Source of the DNA: Gammaproteobacteria bacterium
GTDB taxonomy: Bacteria > Pseudomonadota > Gammaproteobacteria > SZUA-140
Length of the DNA stretch: 47,958 nucleotides
Direction: 5' to 3'
NCBI GenBank assembly: GCA_026981935.1
Contig: JALSIC010000084.1
Coordinates: 1-47,958 of the forward strand
Shown here in pieces: positions 1 to 8,621 of the stretch. Position numbers and translations under genes: made by a program. The notes under the pieces were generated by a model, which did no database searches, was not told where the DNA came from, and saw nothing but the letters and a program-made list of their open reading frames with translations. How positions within the stretch are numbered: position 1 is the stretch's first letter; the number at the start of each line of letters is the position of its first letter.

Positions 1-319
1 CTGTTGAGGATCGCGTCCTGGATGTCCGGGGCCAACAGGGTCAGGCGCAGGATCCGCGAGGCGTAGCTGGCGCTGGTGATGCCCTTGGCCGCGGCGAGTT
101 CCTTGACACTTTCGTACTTGCCCCTGGCCAGCCAGAGGTTCCACCGGTGGGCCCGGACCAGGGCGTTGAGCAGGGTCACGTCCGCCTCCTCGTTGCGGTC
201 CGGGTTCACCGGCTGCCCGGTGGGCGAAAGGATGGTCTTGCGGCCGGCGTTGCGCGCCAGCCGGGCCGGAATGAAGATTTCGATCCGCTTGCCGTCACGG
301 CTCAGGTTGATTCGGGGTC

Positions 320-323
<4 letters not shown>
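1..323 (-). CDS. HTH protein partnered with a phage-type serine recombinase (3' end outside window)
   Basis: The left-going frame starts at the ATG at 321–323 and is still open at base 1, so the C-terminus is missing. The visible ~107 residues begin MRPRINLSRDG. They contain a stretch rich in basic residues, then a helix-turn-helix-like segment (about residues 68–95, with KELAAAKGITSASYASRIL) ending in LRLTLLAPDIQDAIL. This layout is what I know from the small HTH proteins usually encoded directly after large serine recombinases of prophage or island origin. Here the ATG overlaps the recombinase stop codon (ATGA), which fits a translationally coupled pair. A DNA-binding role is inferred from the HTH-like segment. 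Its partner recombinase is broken, so this gene may also be decaying, although no damage is visible in the part seen. Confidence 0.75.
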
Positions 324-1404
<1,081 letters not shown>

Positions 1405-1407
<3 letters not shown>

Positions 1408-1621
1408 AAAAGCGATCGATGACCTGGTAGACCTTGGAAAGCGAAGTGCCACCCTTGAACGCCATGGGATGGGCATCAGGGATGGAGAACAGGGTCTGCA
1501 ATACCCAGCAGACCCAGATGTCCTTTTCCAATACCGCAGCCTGACGGCCAAGCGCCGCGGCAGCGGCCTGGAGGATATCTTTCCGGTCCGCTTCCGGAAG
1601 TTCCATCCAGGCATCAGCCAT
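1405..1621 (-). pseudogene. AbiEii-type nucleotidyltransferase toxin, N-terminal fragment
   Basis: The frame starts at the ATG at 1619–1621, 8 bp inside the preceding antitoxin-like gene. It encodes about 70 residues typical of the AbiEii/AbiGii (type IV toxin) N-terminus: MADAWMEL, LEKDIWVCWVLQTLF, and the nucleotidyltransferase motif FKGGTSLSKVYQVIDRFS. The family continues with an acidic EDID-type motif, but here the sequence switches into a serine recombinase gene (out of frame) right after DRFS. About 200 residues expected of the toxin are missing. Both genes have similar DNA at the joint (encoding DRFS and DRLS), so the fusion probably arose by recombination at short homology. The fragment lacks most of the catalytic domain and is presumably inactive. 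Confidence 0.8.
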
Positions 1622-1928
1622 GGGCGGTTTCCCCACCGTATTGTTCGATTGCACTGGCCATCCAGGCTGGCATACTGGAAGCACGCAGTTTTTCGAACGC
1701 CTCCTCGCTCAATCCTTCCCGGATACGCCTGACGACTTCGGCATCGACGTTTTCCTTGCCCAGGTACCACAGCGCCGAGAGCGCCATGCCCGGCTTTTCC
1801 ACGCCCGTGTCCCCGTGACGAGGGATCCGCCATCCAGGTGATGGATGCGGATATTGCGGAGAATAGCGGTTGTTTTCTCCGCGTAACGCGCGGAGATTAT
1901 CCTTGTCTTTGCGGAGAATAGTGGCCAT
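1614..1928 (-). pseudogene. C-terminal remnant of an AbiEi/DUF6088-like antitoxin
   Basis: Only the last ~60 residues look like a real protein: GMALSALWYLGKENVDAEVV followed by a helical segment ending in SSMPAWMASAIEQYGGETAHG. I recognise this as the tail of the DUF6088/AbiEi-type partners that precede AbiEii toxins, and the 8-bp overlap with the AbiEii fragment supports the pairing. The expected winged-helix N-terminus is absent. The frame upstream simply runs back through the repeat-rich promoter of the divergent Fic gene to a formal ATG at 1926–1928. The pair is therefore a truncated toxin–antitoxin operon. Confidence 0.65.
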
Positions 1929-1954
1929 AATATCCGCATATTTTGCGGAGATTG
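1856..1954. promoter_or_regulatory. Array of GCGGAGA operator-like repeats before the Fic gene
   Basis: The core GCGGAGAwTA/G occurs at 1856–1865, 1890–1899, 1911–1920 and 1945–1954, with inverted copies TCTCCGCG at 1876–1883 and TCCGCA at 1933–1938. Two of these form inverted repeats: TCTCCGCG/CGCGGAGA with a 5-bp spacer (1876–1896), and TCCGCA/TGCGGA with a 5-bp spacer (1933–1949). The last copy ends 4 bp before the fic start codon. The layout suggests cooperative binding of a repressor. The C-terminal winged-helix of the Fic protein is the obvious candidate (inference). Confidence 0.6.
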
Positions 1955-1958
1955 TAAG

Positions 1959-3074
1959 ATGTACCTATGGGAAGAACCGAATTGGCCCGCATTTACCTGG
2001 GATGAAACGAGCCTCTCCAGCTTGCTCGCGCGCGTATCCAGGGAACAAGGACGGCTGCTGGGCAAGATGGAGGCGCTGGGCTTTGACCTGCGCAGTGAAG
2101 CCTATCTCCGCACCCTGACCGAGGACGTGGTCAAATCCAGCGAAATCGAAGGCGAGAGGCTGGACCCCGAGCAAGTCAGATCCTCCATCGCGCGCCGGCT
2201 CGGCATGGATATCGGCGGGCTGGTCCCTGCCGACCGCGATGTCGAAGGCGTGGTCGAGATGATGTTGGACGCAACGGGCAACTATGCACTACCGCTGACC
2301 GGGGAGCGACTGTTTGCCTGGCACGCCTCGCTGTTCCCAACCGGTCGAAGCGGGATGACCAGGATCCGGGTGGGGCAATGGCGTGACGACAGCGACGGCG
2401 CCATGCAAATTATCTCTGGGCAGGTTGTGTCCGGCCCGGTCGGCAGGGAGAAGGTCCACTATCAAGCGCCACCGGCAGACCGCGTACCCGATGAAATGGC
2501 AAAATTCCTGCGCTGGTTTGAACAGCCTGGAGATACGGATCCACTGCTGGTCGCGGGACTGGCGCACCTGTGGTTCGTCACCATCCATCCGTTTGATGAC
2601 GGCAACGGGCGTATCGCCCGGGCGATTGCGGACATGGCGCTGGCCCGTTCGGAGAAAACGGGCCAGCGCTTCTACAGCATGTCGGCACAAATCCGGAAGG
2701 AACACAAAGCCTATTACGACACGCTGGAATGGACCCAGAAAGGCGATCTGGATGTGACGCGGTGGCAGGACTGGTTTCTGAACTGCCTCCTTCGTGCCAT
2801 CGAGGGGGCGCAAGAGACGTTGAGCCAGGTACTGCAAAAGGCACGCTTCTGGGAGCGCTTTGCCAAAGAACCCCTGAACGAGCGACAGATCAAGGTTCTG
2901 AACCGGCTGCTGGACGGTTTCGAAGGAAAGCTCACAACCTCGAAATGGGCAAAGATCGCAAAGTGCTCGCAGGATACGGCCTACCGAGACATCGTCGATC
3001 TGATCGAGCGGGGTGCATTACGAAAAGAACCCGGCGGTGGACGTAGCACAAGCTATTCGCTGGTGATGGAGTAA
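1959..3074 (+). CDS. Fic family protein (DUF4172–Fic–winged helix), likely AMP-transferase
   Basis: This is an intact 371-residue gene. The N-terminal ~100 residues match the DUF4172 layout (MYLWEEPNWPAFTWD start). They carry the inhibitory helix motif S-x3-E-G as SSEIEG at residues 60–65, which marks an N-terminally self-inhibited (class II) Fic protein. The central Fic core has the complete catalytic loop HPFDDGNGRIAR with His at about residue 210. The last ~65 residues (NERQIKVLNRLLDGF ... TSKWAKIAKCSQDTAYRDI) form a winged-helix DNA-binding domain. Known members transfer AMP from ATP to hydroxyl side chains of target proteins; the target here is unknown. The operator-like repeats directly upstream and the DNA-binding tail suggest autoregulation. 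It lies beside broken toxin–antitoxin genes but shows no damage itself. Confidence 0.88.
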   Translation: MYLWEEPNWPAFTWDETSLSSLLARVSREQGRLLGKMEALGFDLRSEAYLRTLTEDVVKSSEIEGERLDPEQVRSSIARRLGMDIGGLVPADRDVEGVVEMMLDATGNYALPLTGERLFAWHASLFPTGRSGMTRIRVGQWRDDSDGAMQIISGQVVSGPVGREKVHYQAPPADRVPDEMAKFLRWFEQPGDTDPLLVAGLAHLWFVTIHPFDDGNGRIARAIADMALARSEKTGQRFYSMSAQIRKEHKAYYDTLEWTQKGDLDVTRWQDWFLNCLLRAIEGAQETLSQVLQKARFWERFAKEPLNERQIKVLNRLLDGFEGKLTTSKWAKIAKCSQDTAYRDIVDLIERGALRKEPGGGRSTSYSLVME

Positions 3075-3245
3075 CGATGGCCAGACACGGATGGCGGGTG
3101 CGTGGCGCCCGGCGAGGGCTGGATATCCATGTCGACCACCATGGTCGGGAATTGGCCGGTGTTTTTTCCGATAGGGCGCTATTCCTGGCCGATCTCGATC
3201 TGTGACCACCTCTTGGGTGGCAGAGGATCGGTCGTGTTGTCGACG

Positions 3246-3775
3246 TCAGCACCCTGCGGGTTCTTGCCAACCCCATTTTTGTACTACCTTGTTACCAGCA
3301 TCCCCCGCATCCTTCGGAATCCAGCGGTAATACACTCTGGCAGTGAATGTCCAATCGGTATGCCCCATCTGCGCGGCAACCCACTGGGGTGACTCACCGG
3401 CCATCAAGGTCATGGATGCGAAAGTGCCGCATCTGTCCTGGTGGCCGGTAACGGACTCCGGCTCGTTTGCAGAGCGTCTTCCATTGCCGGGCCCGGAGAG
3501 CGAGATCACCTGTCCAGCGTTTCCTGGTATGCGGGTTCTGGAACACTTCGTCGCTCTGCAGGAAGGTATATTCCTTCTGTGCTTTCAGGGCGGCGATGGC
3601 TGGCGGCAGGAGGTGGACGATGCGCTCACCAGCCTCGGTCTTCGTTGCTTCGATTTCGCTGGCATCCTGGGTCAAGGCGCCTTCCACATAGATCCGCTTG
3701 TTTATCCAGTCGATGTTTCCCCAGTTCAGGGCAAATAGCTCGGACAATCGGAGGCCGGTCCAGAAACTGGAGTTA
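3246..3775 (-). pseudogene. Tyrosine integrase remnant A (C-terminal half, frameshifted)
   Basis: The left-going frames encode the catalytic half of a phage/ICE-type tyrosine recombinase. It begins near SSFWTGLRLSELFALNW (first catalytic Arg), continues through TKTEAGERIVHLLPPA and RYRPPGQMRH, then in another frame FASMTLMAGESPQWVAAQMG, HTDWTFTARVYYRWIP and the C-terminus. The frame is lost at the catalytic RHTFAS motif, where the DNA reads CGGCACTTTCGC. Two bases (AC) appear to have been deleted from CACAC at about 3430. Everything upstream of about 3775 (arm-binding and core-binding domains) is missing. The gene ends head-on against a different integrase fragment. It is dead. Confidence 0.8.
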
Positions 3776-3776
3776 C

Positions 3777-4577
3777 CCCGCTTCAGTGGACACCTTCAAC
3801 AAATACGTCACGGCCCTGAAACAGGCCGGCGACTGGGCCAGGGAGGCTGCCGGGCTGCGGCACCTGAAGGCCTTCACCCCCGAACTCGCCCAGCAGTACC
3901 TCGCCGACTGTGCCGCCCAGGGCATCGGCCAGAAACAGCTCGACACCGACCGCAACGCCCTGGAGTTCATCACCGGCAAGGGCGCCCTGGAGCGGGAACG
4001 GGCGCTTACGCGAGGCGAGCTGCATAGCCGGGCCTACTCCCCCGCGCAGATCCGGCTCATCGCGGCCTACCAGAGCGAGAGGAATGCCCTGGCCACCGAA
4101 CTGGCCTGGCGCGCCGGCCTGCGCGCCCACGAATTGCTCACCCTGCAACGCGCCGGGGAGGCCCGGGCCTCCAGCCACCGGCACTGGAGCCCGGATCGCT
4201 TCCTCGGCCGGGATGGCGAGCGTTACATCGTGACCGGCAAGGGCGGACTGCGCCGCGAGGTGATGATCCCCCATGACCTGGCGGCCAAATTGGAAGCACG
4301 GCGGCTGGAAGCCGCGAGAGTCGTCTCAGACCGGGGCATCACCTACCGCCAGCACTACGATATCGGTGGCGGCAACGCCTGGAGCAAATCCTTCAGCGAG
4401 GCCTCAAGCCGTGCCCTGGGCTGGTCCCACGGGGCCCACGGCCTGCGCCACAGCTACGCCCGGGAACGCTTGCAGGAACTGCAAGGGCTGGGCAAGGCAT
4501 ACTACCCGGCGCGGGAAATCGTCAGCCAGGAGCTCGGCCACTTCCGGGGCGACATCGTGGAGGTCTACCTGCGCTGA
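3777..4577 (+). pseudogene. Tyrosine integrase fragment B, N-terminus lost
   Basis: From about 3777 the + strand encodes a well-conserved site-specific integrase: SVDTFNKYVTALKQAGDWA, LRHLKAFTPELAQQYL, GIGQKQLDTDRNALEFITG, the first catalytic Arg in RAGLRAHELLTL, KGGLRREVMIP, the HGLRHSYAR box, ELGHFRGDIV and a terminal VYLR with the likely nucleophilic Tyr. All catalytic-domain landmarks are present, and from memory of the family only ~20–30 N-terminal residues are missing. No start codon with a ribosome site precedes it. The frame merely continues from antisense of remnant A. I therefore call it a 5'-truncated gene. If an in-frame start within the upstream stretch were used, it might still make protein. 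Confidence 0.7.
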
Positions 4578-4945
4578 AGTCTACGGCACAGGGAGCAAAT
4601 ATCGATAGAAAAGCACCTCTCATTCCCTGAGACATGCTGCGCTCACACCCGAAGGCGATCACGACTGGCAGATCAGGCGCTGCTCATCCGCCGGGGCCTG
4701 TTCCGAAAACAGGCATCAGGGGCGCGGCTTGATAAAGAGCGAAGCCGCCAACGCTCACAAAGGGACAACGATGTGTCAGCCCGCAGTCTGGAAGAATGGC
4801 GCCGGGTTTTCAACGGTAAAAGCGTGGAGCAACATGCGGGCTTTCGGGGAATTTCGATTTCCAGGCGCGAAGGGAGTCCGTGGTCAGAGGGTGATGGCAG
4901 TGCCATCACCTGGACATCTCCTTCCGGGTCTGTAGAGCTTGGCCA
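4578..4945. other. Gap between integrase fragment and ATPase gene, no recognisable gene
   Basis: No intact gene is recognisable. A + strand frame stays open from about 4600 to 5006 without a credible start. It reads like coding sequence in places (arginine-rich, with SARSLEEWRRVFNG near 4773), so it may be the 3' end of a lost gene. I cannot name it. Confidence 0.4.
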
Positions 4946-5033
4946 GAAAGTTACAATCAGCCGTGCTATAAAGTTACGATTGGACGGTATCAAAACTTGC
5001 AATTAGCCGAAAACTAAAGTTACGATTGGCCGG
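4946..5033 (+). repeat. Four ~19-bp direct repeats ending at an ATPase start codon
   Basis: The consensus is roughly tAAAgTTaCgATTgGcCGG. Copies lie at 4946–4963 (aaagttacaatcagccg), 4969–4987, 4991–5009 (diverged: aaaacttgcaattagccg) and 5015–5033. Start-to-start spacing is 22–24 bp, close to two helical turns, so the copies face the same side of the DNA. The last copy covers the TTG at 5026 and ends 1 bp before the ATG at 5035. Binding there would affect transcription, or translation if the repeats act in the mRNA. Confidence 0.7.
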
Positions 5034-5034
5034 C

Positions 5035-6285
5035 ATGGCCAATCCTGCAATTTATCCCCGCCTGGTGGAGCCGCGCCTCGATGAGGCGTTGGCCGATACC
5101 CCTGTCGTTCTGATCCACGGGCCGCGCCAGTGTGGCAAGACCACATTGGCGCGTATGGTGGGTGAGGCAAGGGGGTATGCGTACTTCAGTTTCGATGATG
5201 ATGTTGTACTTGCCGCTGCCCGGGAGGATCCGGTGGGTTTTGTCGGGGATTTGCCGGAGCGGGCCATTCTCGATGAGGTGCAGCGGGTTCCCGAACTGTT
5301 CACTGCCCTGAAAAGCACCGTGGACCGCGACCGCGCACCAGGTCGGTTCCTGCTCACTGGCTCTGCCAACGTGCTGCTGGTACCGAAACTCGCCGATTCC
5401 CTGGCGGGGCGCATGGAGATCCTGCGACTGCACCCGTTAGCCCAGGTGGAGCTGGCGAGAACGCCACCCACGTTTCTGAACACGCTGTTCGGGGCGGGAT
5501 TCGAAATGGGTAACTGGCCCCGTCTTGGCGACGAGTTGCCTGAACGGATTGTCGCAGGCGGTTATCCTGCGGCGCTTGCCCGCCAGGCCCCACGCCGGCG
5601 GGCCGCCTGGTACCGCGATTACATCGAGACGCTGGTGCAGCGCGACGTACGGGATCTGGCGCGTATCCGGTTACTGGATGCCTTGCCGCGTTTGTTGACG
5701 CTGGCCGCCGGACAGACCGCCCGGCTGCTCAATGTGAGTGATCTGGCATCTCCATTCCAGCTCAGTCGGCAGACCATACGTGACTACATCACGCTGCTGA
5801 TACGCGTGTTCCTGCTGGAAAAACTGCAGCCCTGGCACAATAACCGCCTGCGTCGCCTGATCAAGACCCCCAAGCTGCACTTGGGTGACACCGGTCTTGC
5901 CTGTGCACTGCTGGGGGTAGACGTGGCAGCACTGAAGTCCGATCGTACGCTGCTGGGGCAGCTATTGGAAACTTTCGTGTTCCAGGAATTACGCCGCCAG
6001 GCAAGCGGGTGGGAAGATGCCGTCAACTTTCACCATTTCCGCGACAAGGATGGCGCCGAAGTGGATATCGTGCTGGAAACGAGCGGCCAGCGGGTTGCCG
6101 GTGTCGAGGTCAAGGCAGCGGCCACGGTAACGGCCTCAGATTTTCGGGGACTGCGCAGACTCAAGCAGGCTGCTGCTCAACGCTTTGCTGGAGGCGTGGT
6201 GCTCTATGACGGCGAGGCTGTGATGCCCTTTGGGGATGATCTGTACGCGGTACCGGTCCGATGCCTTTGGGAGGAACCCGATTGA
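5035..6285 (+). CDS. AAA ATPase with C-terminal DUF4143 domain
   Basis: The protein has ~416 residues from the ATG at 5035; an upstream TTG at 5026 would add three residues. The N-terminal AAA_14 domain has Walker A GPRQCGKTT at about residues 29–37, an AILDEVQRVPEL Walker B-like segment and a sensor motif FLLTGSAN. The C-terminal DUF4143 part includes a PD-(D/E)xK-like sequence (HFRDKDGAEVDIVLE ... VAGVEVKA), which is typical of the family. These proteins are common orphan ATPases. Their function is not established, and links to toxin–antitoxin or defence roles are speculative. It stands alone, convergent with hypB, with four direct repeats directly upstream that suggest autoregulation. The gene looks intact. 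Confidence 0.85.
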   Translation: MANPAIYPRLVEPRLDEALADTPVVLIHGPRQCGKTTLARMVGEARGYAYFSFDDDVVLAAAREDPVGFVGDLPERAILDEVQRVPELFTALKSTVDRDRAPGRFLLTGSANVLLVPKLADSLAGRMEILRLHPLAQVELARTPPTFLNTLFGAGFEMGNWPRLGDELPERIVAGGYPAALARQAPRRRAAWYRDYIETLVQRDVRDLARIRLLDALPRLLTLAAGQTARLLNVSDLASPFQLSRQTIRDYITLLIRVFLLEKLQPWHNNRLRRLIKTPKLHLGDTGLACALLGVDVAALKSDRTLLGQLLETFVFQELRRQASGWEDAVNFHHFRDKDGAEVDIVLETSGQRVAGVEVKAAATVTASDFRGLRRLKQAAAQRFAGGVVLYDGEAVMPFGDDLYAVPVRCLWEEPD

Positions 6286-6391
6286 ACCAGGTTCTTGACC
6301 GTGGCCGGCTGTGGCGGTGTCCCAGGAGAGGAAGACTTCATGGTACCCGCGACGAGGCCGCTTGATTCTGCCGCTGTTTTGCATGCCCGGG

Positions 6392-7234
6392 TCATGGTGG
6401 CGTCGTGTCTGGCTTGGTGCCGCTGACATGTTTCCGCAGCCAGTCATACCAGGCCGTCAGTCCCTGTCCGGTGATTGCTGACAGGCAAAATATGTGCAGG
6501 TCAGGATTGACCTTACGGGCATTTTCGATGCATTGCGCCACGTCGAAGCGCAGGTGGGGCAGCAGGTCGATCTTGTTCAGGATCATGACCTGTGCGGCGT
6601 GAAACATGTGAGGATACTTGAGGGGCTTGTCCTCGCCCTCGGTCACCGAGAGGATGGCCACCTTGGTGTGCTCGCCCAGGTCGAACAGTGCCGGACACAC
6701 CAGGTTTCCCACATTCTCGATCATCAGTATCGAATTCATGGGCGGGTCCAGCGTGCGGAGTGCACGCGCCAGCATATCCGCCTCGAGGTGGCAGCCGGTG
6801 CCGGTGTTGATCTGCACCACACGGGCACCGGTGGCGCGGATGCGCTCGGCGTCCCTGGCCGTGGCCTGGTCACCCTCCACAACGCTCATCCGCAGCTCGC
6901 TGGCGAGGTCGGTGAGGGTGCGCTCCAGCAGCGTGGTCTTGCCCGCCCCGGGCGAGCTGACCAGGTTGAGGGCAAGGATGTTGCGGTCCTCGAACCAGCC
7001 CCGGTTGCGTTCCGCCAGCCGGTTGTTCTTGGCCAGCACGTCGGCCTCCAGGGTCACCGTGGTGCCGTGCACTGCCGCATGGACCTGTTGTGCGTTGCCC
7101 CTGTGCCCGGCGTGGGCGTGTGCATGATCGTGATGAAGGTGGTCGCGTGCCGTGCCCATGGCGACCGTCTCCCCGGTCTCGGGGTCGGTCAGGGTCGGCA
7201 GGGCACCCTCGGAGCAGCCGCAGCTTGTACACAT
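6392..7234 (-). CDS. hypB: HypB, nickel-inserting GTPase for [NiFe] hydrogenase
   Basis: The protein has 280 residues from the ATG at 7232–7234. This start forms TGATG with the hypA stop and gives the N-terminal MCTSCGCSE, the high-affinity nickel CxxCGC motif. A histidine-rich stretch (DHLHHDHAHAHAGH, about residues 31–44) is suited to Ni storage. The GTPase domain follows, with P-loop SSPGAGKTT, the metal site around NTGTGCHLEADM, and LNKIDLL as the NKxD base-recognition motif. With HypA it delivers Ni2+ to the hydrogenase large-subunit precursor in the cytoplasm. It is the last gene of the left-going hyp operon. Full length, no anomalies. Confidence 0.96.
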   Translation of the reverse strand: MCTSCGCSEGALPTLTDPETGETVAMGTARDHLHHDHAHAHAGHRGNAQQVHAAVHGTTVTLEADVLAKNNRLAERNRGWFEDRNILALNLVSSPGAGKTTLLERTLTDLASELRMSVVEGDQATARDAERIRATGARVVQINTGTGCHLEADMLARALRTLDPPMNSILMIENVGNLVCPALFDLGEHTKVAILSVTEGEDKPLKYPHMFHAAQVMILNKIDLLPHLRFDVAQCIENARKVNPDLHIFCLSAITGQGLTAWYDWLRKHVSGTKPDTTPP

Positions 7235-7563
7235 CAGTACACCTCCATTTCCTTGATCCTGAGTTCTTTGCCACTGATGCACTCGATACGCGCAGAGCCG
7301 CATTCGCAGCGGCCGAATGGCTGGTCCAGCGCGATCTCGGCGCCGCATTCCAGGCAGCAGCCGCGGCCCGGGGTTTCAAGAATTTCCAGTTCCGCGTCTT
7401 CCAGTGGCGTGTCCTTGCTGCACACGTCGAAGCAGAAGCGGACAGCGTCCGGCATGACGGCGCTCAGTTTCCCGATCTCCAGCGCCACGCGCTTCACGCG
7501 TCGGTCGCCGGCGTGTTCGGTCACGATGGCGACGATGTTGCGCGTGATGCCCAACTCATGCAT
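7234..7563 (-). CDS. hypA: HypA, nickel metallochaperone
   Basis: The protein has 109 residues and begins MHELGITRNIV. The N-terminal MHE motif is required for nickel binding in characterised HypA proteins. The zinc site is in the C-terminal half: CLEC, then 12 residues, then CEC. Most family members carry a second C-x2-C, so the C-x-C here is a one-residue contraction; Zn could still be bound by these four or by the extra adjacent Cys. The start overlaps the hypE stop (TGATG) and its own stop overlaps the hypB start, so the three are probably translationally coupled. It works with HypB to insert nickel. Confidence 0.95.
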   Translation of the reverse strand: MHELGITRNIVAIVTEHAGDRRVKRVALEIGKLSAVMPDAVRFCFDVCSKDTPLEDAELEILETPGRGCCLECGAEIALDQPFGRCECGSARIECISGKELRIKEMEVY

Positions 7564-8621
7564 CAGCAGATTCTCGGCAGCTGTTCGCCTACCAGCATGT
7601 CCACCAGCCGGTCGCCGCCAAAGGCGGTCGCCAGTACCACGGTGCCGGCCGGGGCGTCGCGTACCTCGCCGATGATGGCGGCGTCGCGTCCGGCCGGATG
7701 GGAGCGCAGGGCGGCGAGGGCCCTGTCGGCAGACTCGGGTGGCACCACGGCCACGAGTTTGCCTTCGTTGGCCAGATACAGCGGGTCGAGCCCCAGGAGC
7801 TCGCATACCCCGCGCACCTGTTCTCGCACCGGGAGGGCTTGTTCGTCGATGCGCATGGCCGTGCTGCTTGCCGCGGCGAACTCGTTGAGCACGGTGGCCA
7901 GGCCCCCGCGGGTGGCGTCGCGCAGACAGCGCACGTCGGGGCAGGCGGCAAACAGGGCCTCCACCAGGCCGTTGAGTGCCTGGCAGTCGCTCTCGATACT
8001 GTTCTCCAGGGCGAGCTCGCCACGGGCATCGACGATGGCCGCGCCATGGTCGCCGATGGGGCCGTTAATCAGGATGACGTCGCCCGGCCGGGCGCGACCG
8101 GCGCCCGGCTCGCGGCCCGGCGGGATGACGCCGACGCCGGCCGTGTTGATGAACAGTTTGTCGGCGCTGCCGCGTGGTACCACCTTGGTGTCGCCGGTCA
8201 CGATGGCCACGCCGGCCCGGTCGGCGGCCTTTTTCATCGACATGACGACCTGGCGCAGGGTCGCCAGCGGCAGGCCTTCTTCCAGGATCATGCCGCAGGA
8301 CAGATACAGCGGCTGCGCCCCGCCCACGGCCAGGTCATTGACCGTGCCGTTGACCGCCAGTGCGCCGATGTCGCCGCCAGGAAAGAACAGCGGGTCCACT
8401 ACATAGGAATCGGTGGTGAAGGCCAGCCGCGCGCCGGTCTGCCGCAGGGCGTCGATCTCGAGCCGCGCCTGGTCCTCGCGTCCTGCCAGTTCCGCGCTGT
8501 CGAATTCGCCCGCGAACAGGTCGTCGATGAGATCATGCATGGCCTTGCCGCCGGCGCCATGGGCCAGGGTGATGGTGTCGGCCGTGAGCCGGCGGCGGGC
8601 GCGCAGGCGCTCAGCCTTCAC
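7563..8621 (-). CDS. hypE: HypE, carbamoyl-dehydratase making the cyanide ligand
   Basis: The protein has ~352 residues. HypE dehydrates the carbamoyl group placed on its C-terminal cysteine by HypF and passes CN to the HypC–HypD complex. The sequence ends in PRIC, the invariant C-terminal cysteine signature. The N-terminus has TITLAHGAGGKAMHDLI, a standard PurM/HypE-like start, and DATRGGLATVLNEFA marks the ATP-binding domain. I choose the GTG at 8619–8621 because GGGAGG lies 6 bases before it. An ATG at 8642 would add seven residues but overlaps hypD by 32 bp. The stop shares bases with the hypA start. Confidence 0.95.
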   Translation of the reverse strand: MKAERLRARRRLTADTITLAHGAGGKAMHDLIDDLFAGEFDSAELAGREDQARLEIDALRQTGARLAFTTDSYVVDPLFFPGGDIGALAVNGTVNDLAVGGAQPLYLSCGMILEEGLPLATLRQVVMSMKKAADRAGVAIVTGDTKVVPRGSADKLFINTAGVGVIPPGREPGAGRARPGDVILINGPIGDHGAAIVDARGELALENSIESDCQALNGLVEALFAACPDVRCLRDATRGGLATVLNEFAAASSTAMRIDEQALPVREQVRGVCELLGLDPLYLANEGKLVAVVPPESADRALAALRSHPAGRDAAIIGEVRDAPAGTVVLATAFGGDRLVDMLVGEQLPRIC

